A DNA stretch of 9,939 nucleotides, from contig JAQURN010000041.1 in the NCBI GenBank assembly GCA_028715585.1, positions 1-9,939 on the forward strand. The letters are read 5' to 3'. A program made the translations under genes and the position numbers. The DNA comes from Actinomycetota bacterium. GTDB lineage: Bacteria > Actinomycetota > Geothermincolia > Fen-727 > JAQURN01. A model generated the notes under the pieces. That model did no database searches. It worked only from the letters and a program-made list of their open reading frames with translations, and was not told the DNA's origin. Shown here piece by piece: positions 1 through 5,733 of this stretch (position 1 is the first letter of the stretch; each line of letters starts with the position of its first letter).

Positions 1-28
1 GCGCCAATCGAGTACGGCTCGGGCAGTT

Positions 29-2020
29 TTAACCTGACACTGCTTCTCCCCAGCACTCGCCCAATCTATCGAGTATAACCTCGCCGCTTATTTTGCTCAC
101 TGAGAAGTAAGCGCTTCCCATCTCCCGTGCTATCTTCCTCGCGGGACTCAGTATCTTGGGGCCTCCGTGACCGGAGGAATTTCCCGCGCTATCGAAAACC
201 AGCGATTTTATCTCCTTTTCCCTTATCTCCTTCGCAACATTCAACGCTTCCCTAAATGGGTCCCCTCCGCTCATGGGCACATTTCCCTCACCATCGGAAA
301 TAAGAATGAGATAGGGCTCCGGTTTCGGCTCCCTCCGAAGTTCGCGCAGGAGGACGTCATATCCGAGGGCAAGCCCCTGGGAAAGCGGAGTGGCGCCTCC
401 AGGGGTAAGCTCGTTCAGTATCTTTTGGGCAAGAAGACGGCTTGACGTAGGGCTCATAGCGAGCTCGGCGCCCTTGTCCTTGAATATCACCATTCCCACG
501 CGATCTCTTTTCTTGTAAGCATCCTCTAAAAGAGCCATTATTGCCTGGTGGGAGGCAGCGATTCTCGCGCGAGCGCCCATTGACGCACTGGCATCAACAA
601 CAAAGACTATGGATGACCCAACTTTCCTCCTTCTCACCTTTACGCGCAAATCATCAGCTTCAATTTCTGGCTTAGGCTTCCCTGAGGAGGCTCTGAAAGC
701 CATGGCTCTTATTGTGGCGTCAATTGCGATGTTAGAGGCTTGCTTCCCTTCTTTGTCGCGTTTGGGGGCACTCCGGTAATACCTCCCTCTAGTGCCGACC
801 TCGCTTATCGTTTCCCTCCGTCCATTTAGCCGAGCATTTGGCTTTCCCCTGGGAAGCTTGAGTTTCTCTAGGTTCTTTTGGACTTCCTCCTCGGCATCCC
901 CGAATTTCACGCTTACACCTTGAATCTCATTATCAACTTCACACTTTCCCCGCTCCTCGGTCGGACTAGAACCATGTCCATTTCCCACGGCTGCCAGGTA
1001 AGGCTTGGGGCGAGAATCTCCTTCCAGGGTTTCCTTACCCTGAAAAAGGTGCTGAATTTTACCTTTCCGATGATTCAACGCAAGTGGCGCGGCTCTCAAC
1101 AAGTGGGCTTCTTCAACCTCAGTCGCACCTTCCAATGCTGCAATGGCTCTTGCGGCGCCTAAAATTGCCATATCCGCTCTGTGACCTTCCGCCCCGGAGT
1201 CGCTAACGATGGCGGCGGTTTGACCGTAAACGTGGTCGCTCACAGCCACATTCGGGCAGAGTAACTTTGCCTCACTTACCCTCGCTCTTAACTCTTCTTT
1301 AGCCTCTTCCCACTTGGCAATGAATTCGTAAGGGTTCATGCGGAACCCTTCGTTTCGTTTCAGTATCTCTGCCCGGGCTGAAAGTGGGGGGTCCAACTCC
1401 ACCTCCGCGCACAATCCAAATCTGTCCTCCAGCTGAGGCCGGAGATCTCCCTCCTCGGGATTCATAGTTCCAACGAGAATAAACTTTGCTCTATGACTAA
1501 AGGAGACCCCTTCTCGCTCGACGATGTTCACGCCGGAGGCGGATGAGTCGAGAAGTATGTCCACGATATAGTCCTCGAGTAGATTTACTTCGTCGATATA
1601 AAGAATCGACCTGTTAGCCCGAGCTAGTATTCCTGGCTGGAAGGATTTCTCTCCCTCTTTGAGCGCTTTTTGGATATCAAGCGTGCCGACTACCATCTCC
1701 TCGGTAGCGTTCAAGGGTAAATCAATTATCGGAATCCTTCTTCTGGTCGAGGAAAGATACCCCTCAGACTCTAGCTTTTCCTTGCAGTAGCTACAGAGCA
1801 ACTCCGCGTCCGAGGGGTCACACGAAAATGGGCACCCCTCTACCACTTCCTGATCTGGCAGAAGCTCCGCAATGCCTCTCGCGAGGGTGGATTTGGCAGT
1901 CCCTCTCGGGCCTCTTATGAGAACACCGTTAACCTCTTGGCTGATAGCGTTGACAAGAAGGGCGAGTTTTACATCCTCTTGTCCCACCACGGCGGGGAAA
2001 GGAAAAACAGGAATTTGCAT
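29..2020 (-). CDS. Fused ChlI/ChlD-type chelatase ATPase (AAA+ plus vWA), putative cobalto-/magnesium-chelatase subunit
   Basis: The 663-residue protein joins two chelatase subunits in one chain. The AAA+ part has Walker A GPRGTAKST (37-45), Walker B ILYIDEV (139-145), an arginine-finger-like LEDRFGL (198-204) and a sensor-2-like GHRADMA (279-285). A charged linker of about 110 residues (320-430) follows. The C-terminal von Willebrand A domain (470-655) carries the MIDAS motif DASAS (476-480), with GGATPL (541-546) and ISDGEGN (574-580) as the other metal-site loops. Such ATPases drive insertion of Mg or Co into a tetrapyrrole by the large CobN/ChlH-type subunit. The fused form is common in bacteria that make cobalamin, so a cobaltochelatase role is favoured. 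No large subunit lies in the window; it could lie beyond the left edge. An insert after Walker A holds C63, C67, C76 and C79, resembling a metal-binding knuckle. The ATG start has GAGGTG 10 nt upstream. The exact substrate metal is uncertain. Confidence 0.93.
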   Translation of the reverse strand: MQIPVFPFPAVVGQEDVKLALLVNAISQEVNGVLIRGPRGTAKSTLARGIAELLPDQEVVEGCPFSCDPSDAELLCSYCKEKLESEGYLSSTRRRIPIIDLPLNATEEMVVGTLDIQKALKEGEKSFQPGILARANRSILYIDEVNLLEDYIVDILLDSSASGVNIVEREGVSFSHRAKFILVGTMNPEEGDLRPQLEDRFGLCAEVELDPPLSARAEILKRNEGFRMNPYEFIAKWEEAKEELRARVSEAKLLCPNVAVSDHVYGQTAAIVSDSGAEGHRADMAILGAARAIAALEGATEVEEAHLLRAAPLALNHRKGKIQHLFQGKETLEGDSRPKPYLAAVGNGHGSSPTEERGKCEVDNEIQGVSVKFGDAEEEVQKNLEKLKLPRGKPNARLNGRRETISEVGTRGRYYRSAPKRDKEGKQASNIAIDATIRAMAFRASSGKPKPEIEADDLRVKVRRRKVGSSIVFVVDASASMGARARIAASHQAIMALLEDAYKKRDRVGMVIFKDKGAELAMSPTSSRLLAQKILNELTPGGATPLSQGLALGYDVLLRELRREPKPEPYLILISDGEGNVPMSGGDPFREALNVAKEIREKEIKSLVFDSAGNSSGHGGPKILSPARKIAREMGSAYFSVSKISGEVILDRLGECWGEAVSG

Positions 2021-2030
2021 GCCTACATTT

Positions 2031-2036
2031 CACCTC
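2031..2036 (-). promoter_or_regulatory. Ribosome-binding site of the chelatase ATPase
   Basis: On the minus strand GAGGTG lies 10 nt before the ATG at 2020. It pairs well with the 16S anti-Shine-Dalgarno sequence and supports this start, which also retains the typical N-terminus of the AAA+ domain (FPAVVGQEDVK). Confidence 0.6.
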
Positions 2037-2255
2037 GGCAACGGGCTATGAACGCGCCATTCCTCTGTGCCCAGATAATTTTTCCTAATGCTCACGGTAT
2101 TTCTAAGCTTTATCTCGATATATTGTTCACCTTGAGCAATCGGGTTCCCTTCAACCTTCCGGGATGCGGGTTGCCCCAGAAATTGCGCAAAAGGTCATAA
2201 AATGTGATAGTCGAAGTAATCAGTGGCATTCCCTTTTGAGCTTTAAGCTCATAGG

Positions 2256-2289
2256 AAAAAAAATCTGGGAGCGTAGCGACGCCTCGAGA
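2256..2289 (-). terminator. Terminator-like hairpin with U8 tract, minus strand, upstream of the chelatase gene
   Basis: Read on the minus strand, 2289 to 2264 folds as a stem. TCT at one end pairs with AGA at the other, and an inner G-C-rich stem (GCGT with ACGC, loop CGCT) is extended by a GA/TC pair across a one-base bulge. Eight consecutive T residues (2263-2256) follow directly. That is the form of an intrinsic terminator. It sits about 235 bp before the chelatase start on the same strand, so it could end a short upstream transcript, act as an attenuator in the leader, or block read-through away from the divergent operon. The stem is interrupted, so confidence is moderate. Confidence 0.45.
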
Positions 2290-2367
2290 ATCGCGGCTTC
2301 ACTTACTTCAGGATTTCTTAATATCATAAAGGCTTCCAGGAACTTGTTTGGAGAATGGGGGCAATGC

Positions 2368-2391
2368 ATTTGCATTTCGTGGATTGCAAAT
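2368..2391. promoter_or_regulatory. Inverted repeat ATTTGCA-N10-TGCAAAT, operator-like
   Basis: ATTTGCA (2368-2374) and TGCAAAT (2385-2391) form a perfect 7-bp inverted repeat with a 10-bp spacer, so the half-sites are about 17 bp apart centre to centre. The left arm overlaps the candidate -35 and the right arm touches the -10. This position suits a dimeric repressor. The protein that would bind is unknown. Confidence 0.35.
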
Positions 2392-2398
2392 ATACAAT
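2370..2398 (+). promoter_or_regulatory. Candidate promoter of the NlpC/P60-deacetylase-pilT operon
   Basis: TTGCAT (2370-2375) and TACAAT (2393-2398) are separated by 17 bp. The -10 matches the sigma-70 consensus at five of six positions; the -35 matches only in its TTG. The predicted transcript would begin around 2405 and give a leader of about 45 nt before the TTG start. A 7-bp inverted repeat (2368-2391) overlaps it. Confidence 0.4.
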
Positions 2399-2437
2399 AA
2401 CTAACTTTGGAAACGTTAACATTGAAAAGGTAACCGA

Positions 2438-2446
2438 GAAAGGGGG
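2438..2446 (+). promoter_or_regulatory. G-rich ribosome-binding site deciding the NlpC/P60 start
   Basis: GAAAGGGGG ends 6 nt before the TTG at 2453, leaves no space before the TTG at 2447, and so favours the downstream codon. A near-identical element precedes the hydrolase start at 8131. Confidence 0.5.
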
Positions 2447-2452
2447 TTGGTT

Positions 2453-3505
2453 TTGCCGAAAGGTACAAGAAAAATCTCGGTTTTCATAAATATAGTGCTC
2501 ATATTAGCCCTTTCTTTTTGCTTCTCCTCTCCTGGAGCAATAGCGGAGCCGCTCGAACAGCAAAAAGCTGAGGCTGAGCGTGAAGTGCAAGCCATCCAAG
2601 AGAAACTCGAGGATGCCGTCGAAAAGTATAACTATGCCTGCTATCGCCTGGAGCAGACGCAAGCCCAAATAACCAGCACGGAGGCGGAACTTGTCACAGT
2701 AAGGGCAGACCTGGAGAAGAAGAAAGAGCGTCTCAACAAGCGCGCGCGCGCTCTCTATATGACCTCAGGGAGCAGCTTCCTGAATGTTATCGTCAGCGCC
2801 GAAGACGTCAACGAACTGTTGGTCGGCCTGGATATGGCAAAGAAGATTGGCCAGAAGGACGCTGAGCTCGTGCAGGGCGTGAAGGCTACAAAGTCTGAGC
2901 TTGAGTCCAAAAAAGAACTGCTCGAGAAAACCAAAGCTGAGCAGAGCGCCGCAAAGTCCGAAATGGCAAGCGCGAAAAGCGCCGTGGAGAGCCAACTTTC
3001 CGGTGCCAAAGGCAAGCTCACGGGAATTGAAAATCAAATCAGGGAAGCAATGGCCCAAAGAGCAGCTGAAGCCGCCAGGGCTAGCGCGGCGCCGAGGTCT
3101 CAACCGAGCGGGAGAAAAACCGTTGACCCAGTCACATCCAGAAAGACTCCCCCAGGGAAGCCTCATGGAGGCGTGGTTGGGGTTGCCTACTCCCAGCTCG
3201 GAAAACCATATGTTTTTGGCGCTGCGGGTCCTAATTCTTTTGATTGCTCGGGGCTTGTCCAATATTGCTACAGGGTGGGAGCCGGGATAAGTCTTCCCCA
3301 TAGTGCCTATGCTCAATCCCATTGCGGCTCAAGAGTCAGCGTTGGCGAGCTGCAGCCAGGAGACATAGTAGGTTTCAGGGGATGGGGGCACGTGGGAATC
3401 TACGTGGGAGGCGGCAAGTATATCCACGCTCCTCATAGTGGTGACGTGGTAAAGGTGGCATCGCTTTCAGCTCGAGGAGACTTTGCTGGGGCAGTAAGAC
3501 CCTAG
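2453..3505 (+). CDS. Secreted NlpC/P60 peptidoglycan endopeptidase with PcsB/CwlO-like coiled coil
   Basis: The product is an exported cell-wall hydrolase that would cut peptide bonds in peptidoglycan stems. With the TTG at 2453 it has 350 residues. A signal peptide (basic MPKGTRK, hydrophobic core 9-24) probably ends at AIA-EP, residue 31/32. A long coiled coil (about 33-205) is interrupted at 100-130 by a hydrophobic stretch with LYMTSGSSFLNVIVSAEDV, typical of PcsB/CwlO N-terminal domains. An Ala/Pro/Ser/Arg linker (205-238) leads to the NlpC/P60 domain (239-350). The catalytic residues are Cys265 in FDCSGL, His313 in GHVGIY and His325 in IHAPH, with spacing as in the family. The open frame reaches a TTG at 2447, but the G-rich Shine-Dalgarno at 2438-2446 abuts that codon and sits 6 nt before the TTG at 2453, so the latter is preferred. 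It is the first gene of a probable three-gene operon; in related proteins the coiled coil binds FtsEX-type regulators, which are not seen here. Confidence 0.93.
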   Translation: MPKGTRKISVFINIVLILALSFCFSSPGAIAEPLEQQKAEAEREVQAIQEKLEDAVEKYNYACYRLEQTQAQITSTEAELVTVRADLEKKKERLNKRARALYMTSGSSFLNVIVSAEDVNELLVGLDMAKKIGQKDAELVQGVKATKSELESKKELLEKTKAEQSAAKSEMASAKSAVESQLSGAKGKLTGIENQIREAMAQRAAEAARASAAPRSQPSGRKTVDPVTSRKTPPGKPHGGVVGVAYSQLGKPYVFGAAGPNSFDCSGLVQYCYRVGAGISLPHSAYAQSHCGSRVSVGELQPGDIVGFRGWGHVGIYVGGGKYIHAPHSGDVVKVASLSARGDFAGAVRP

Positions 3506-3528
3506 AGCCGGCGGAGCAGCCCCACGCC

Positions 3529-4587
3529 ATGAAAGAGAAAAACAAAGTGTCGGCTAATATCGCTCTCTTCTATGATCCTATCTTCGAAAGGCATTCCACG
3601 GGCTTTGGACACCCTGAAAAGGCAGAAAGGCTCTCGGTTTCCCTGAAGGCTCTCGAGGAAACCGAACTTCTTAGGAGTGTAGAACAACGCTCTCCCAGAA
3701 GGGCCGAGATCGAGGAAATCGAGCTCGTTCATCCGCTATCGTACATAGACAGGATAAAGAGCATGTCCGCAGCCGGCGGTGGGTATCTCGATCTCGACAC
3801 CGCTGTTTCCACAGACACCTATGAAGCGGCGCTCAAAGCAGCGGGCGCTGTCATCGAAAGCGTAGAGGGCTGCTTCAAATCTGATTTCAAATACTCGTTC
3901 TGCATGGTCCGCCCACCCGGTCACCATGCCTTATCCAAAAGAGGTATGGGCTTCTGCATCTTTAACAACGTTGCAATAGGCGCACGCTTTGCCCTTGAAA
4001 GCGGCAAGGCAAACAAAGTCTTGGTAGTCGATTGGGACGCACATCATGGAAACGGAACGCAGGATATCTTCTATGAAGACCCCAGAGTACTTTATACATC
4101 GATTCATCAATATCCCTTTTACCCCGGAACCGGCTCCCAAGAAGAGACTGGTCAGGGGGCGGGTCGAGGTTACACCATAAACCTTCCGTTCCCCGCGGGG
4201 ACCGGGGAAGCGCACTACATAGAGGCATTCGAGCGGGTAATAATCCCCGCTGGACGGCGTTTCAACCCTGACATCTTATTCGTTTCAGCAGGTTATGACA
4301 GTCATTACGCAGACCTACTGTGCTCGATGCGCCTCGTAGATTCTTCCTTTAGCAAAATGACCAAAATGCTTGCGTCATTGGCAAGAGAATATTCGAGTGA
4401 TAGACTAATAATTGTCTTGGAGGGAGGCTATAACCTCGATGCCATGGCTCATAGCGTCGTTCAAACCATTGGGGCCTTGGCAAACAGGAACATCCCTTCT
4501 TGGGATAGGAAACCCCTTGGAAGTGCGCATTCTGAATTAGCGTCGCAGGTTATAAACAAGGCGGTTTCCCAGCAAGGAATTCTATGA
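3529..4587 (+). CDS. Histone-deacetylase-family (AcuC/class II HDAC-like) zinc deacetylase
   Basis: The 352-residue protein is a full-length member of the arginase/deacetylase fold that removes acetyl groups from lysine side chains or small acetylated amines. The family motifs are intact: substrate-binding HPEKAERL (28-35), the His-His dyad in PPGHHA (His132-His133), zinc ligands Asp170 and His172 in VVDWDAHHGNG, the third zinc ligand Asp257 in SAGYDSH, and the transition-state tyrosine Tyr301 in LEGGYNLDA. The LEGGYNL form is typical of bacterial and class II members. All catalytic residues are present, so activity is expected. It lacks a signal peptide and is cytoplasmic. It begins 23 bp after the NlpC/P60 stop with GGAG 12 nt upstream of the ATG, and is followed 31 bp later by pilT. 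No acetyl-CoA synthetase or acetoin gene is nearby, so the classic acuABC context is absent and the substrate cannot be inferred. Confidence 0.94.
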   Translation: MKEKNKVSANIALFYDPIFERHSTGFGHPEKAERLSVSLKALEETELLRSVEQRSPRRAEIEEIELVHPLSYIDRIKSMSAAGGGYLDLDTAVSTDTYEAALKAAGAVIESVEGCFKSDFKYSFCMVRPPGHHALSKRGMGFCIFNNVAIGARFALESGKANKVLVVDWDAHHGNGTQDIFYEDPRVLYTSIHQYPFYPGTGSQEETGQGAGRGYTINLPFPAGTGEAHYIEAFERVIIPAGRRFNPDILFVSAGYDSHYADLLCSMRLVDSSFSKMTKMLASLAREYSSDRLIIVLEGGYNLDAMAHSVVQTIGALANRNIPSWDRKPLGSAHSELASQVINKAVSQQGIL

Positions 4588-4606
4588 TTGGATTCTCCGA
4601 TTTGGC

Positions 4607-4612
4607 AGGTGA
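4607..4612 (+). promoter_or_regulatory. Ribosome-binding site of pilT
   Basis: AGGTGA ends 6 nt before the ATG at 4619 and is fully complementary to the UCACCU of the 16S 3' end. It supports this start and independent, strong translation of pilT in the operon. Confidence 0.6.
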
Positions 4613-4618
4613 TTAGCT

Positions 4619-5725
4619 ATGGAAACGTCGGGTATCAAGGACATCTTGACCGAGTCGGTAAAACAAAAGGCTTCTGATATACACCTCAAAGCTGGAAGCC
4701 GTCCATATCTCCGGGTGGATGGCACCCTTTATGAGACCGAATTTCCCAAGCTCTCGCCAGCCGATGTGGTGGAAATTGCTTTCTCGTTGATGGACGAGAA
4801 GCAGGCACGCGCGTTCCACGAGACCAACGAAGCAGACTTTGCTTACAGCGTCACCGGTCTTGGAAGGTTCAGGGCGAACATATTCAAACAGAGAGGCACG
4901 GTGGGAATCTCTATCAGAAGGGTTCTGACAAGGGCAATCCCAACTTTTGAAGAGCTCGGTCTCCCTCCGGTCCTCGAGCGACTCGCCGATGAGGCGAGAG
5001 GGCTCGTCCTGGTGACAGGCCCAACGGGGAGCGGCAAGACTACAACACTGGCAGCTATTGTTGACTGGCTCAATGAGAACAAGAGGATGAATATCGTCAC
5101 CATCGAGGACCCAATCGAGATACTCCATATTGACAAAAAGTGCCTAATCCACCAGAGGGAGATAGGAAGCGACACCGATTCCTACGGCGAGGCGTTGCGG
5201 CACATCACTAGGCAGGATCCAGACGTCATACTGATTGGCGAAATGAGGGATGTCGAAACGGTTACCTCCGCCATGAACGTTGCCATGACGGGGCACCTTG
5301 TGCTTTCCACCTTCCATACTCAGGACACCACGGAGACGGTAAACCGAATCATAGACTTCTTTCCACCAACACAACAGAAACAGGTGAGAATTACAATGGC
5401 GAGTGTGCTTGCGGGAGTGGTCAGCCAGCTACTCCTCCCGCGCGTCGATGGATTGGGAAGGGTGCCCGCGGTGGAGGTCATGGTAATGAATGGAAGACTT
5501 GCCGAGTGTCTTCTAAATGAAGAGCCCGCCGCGGTGATGCGTGAGGTAATCGCCGATGGAGAATTTTATGGGATGCAAACTTTCAACCAGTCCCTGGTTT
5601 CCCTATACGCGGACGGGGTAATTGACTTCCACACTGCCTTTAAGGCATCTAACGAGCCTCACGACTTCATCCTGTCGGCAAAACAAATGGGGCTACCGGT
5701 CGAAGAAACCCTGGCAATCCGATAG
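4619..5725 (+). CDS. pilT: Type IV pilus retraction ATPase PilT
   Basis: The 368-residue protein is the usual length for PilT, the hexameric cytoplasmic ATPase that depolymerises type IV pili for twitching motility and DNA uptake. The N-terminal PAS-like domain carries ASDIHLKAGSRPYLRVDG (18-35), characteristic of PilT/PilB-type ATPases. Further signatures are Walker A GPTGSGKT (134-141), the Asp box TIEDPIE (161-167), Walker B VILIGEMRD (203-211) and the His box HLVLSTFHT (226-234) followed by DTTETVNRIIDFFPP. The C-terminal part has MREVIADGEFYGMQTFNQSL, matching the region after the AIRNLIRE helix in classical PilT, which is diverged here (VMREVIAD). No pilB, pilC or pilin genes are in the window. 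The gene is third in the NlpC/P60-deacetylase-pilT series, and its stop lies 8 bp from the end of the converging diguanylate cyclase gene. A PilU-like paralogue is the main alternative. Confidence 0.94.
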   Translation: METSGIKDILTESVKQKASDIHLKAGSRPYLRVDGTLYETEFPKLSPADVVEIAFSLMDEKQARAFHETNEADFAYSVTGLGRFRANIFKQRGTVGISIRRVLTRAIPTFEELGLPPVLERLADEARGLVLVTGPTGSGKTTTLAAIVDWLNENKRMNIVTIEDPIEILHIDKKCLIHQREIGSDTDSYGEALRHITRQDPDVILIGEMRDVETVTSAMNVAMTGHLVLSTFHTQDTTETVNRIIDFFPPTQQKQVRITMASVLAGVVSQLLLPRVDGLGRVPAVEVMVMNGRLAECLLNEEPAAVMREVIADGEFYGMQTFNQSLVSLYADGVIDFHTAFKASNEPHDFILSAKQMGLPVEETLAIR

Positions 5726-5733
5726 TGCGCCAT

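Larger units (their letters stand above)
2021..2452. other. Divergent intergenic region between the chelatase ATPase and the NlpC/P60 gene
   Basis: About 430 bp lie between the two divergent genes. I see no convincing gene, tRNA or known riboswitch here. The right end carries the candidate promoter of the NlpC/P60 operon (2370-2398) overlapping an inverted repeat. The middle carries a minus-strand hairpin followed by eight T residues (2256-2289). Two short open frames (2164-2400 on plus; 2220-2375 on minus) lack ribosome-binding sites and recognisable motifs. No strong sigma-70-type promoter for the chelatase gene was found, although AT-rich stretches near 2110-2130 could serve. Confidence 0.7.

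Noticed and set aside
1..28. Possible start of another minus-strand gene running off the left edge, overlapping the chelatase 3' end (a frame from a GTG near 50 stays open to the edge)
   Set aside because: Too little sequence, no clear ribosome-binding site, and two alternative frames are both open; not supportable as a gene.
2041..2240. Possible cobalamin riboswitch before the chelatase gene, suggested by GCCACTG (2227-2221, minus strand) and AAGGGAACCCG further on
   Set aside because: The conserved elements are in the wrong order, and the B12-box and core segments are missing, so the matches look coincidental.
2220..2375. Minus-strand open frame of 51 codons (ATG at 2375) in the intergenic region, with a plausible helical segment around EAFMILRNPEVSEAAI
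   Set aside because: There is no ribosome-binding site, no recognised family, and it runs through the T-tract hairpin at 2256-2289. Its frame is probably open by chance; a decayed gene cannot be excluded.
2164..2400. Plus-strand open frame of 78 codons in the same region
   Set aside because: It has no ribosome-binding site or motif and it overlaps the promoter and inverted repeat of the next operon.
2765..3322. Long antisense open frame (185 codons) within the NlpC/P60 gene
   Set aside because: It is a shadow of the coding strand: low-complexity composition, no start signals, and the sense frame has clear domains and catalytic residues.
4613..5128. Antisense open frame (171 codons) within pilT
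   Set aside because: Shadow of a well-supported gene whose sense frame carries all PilT motifs.
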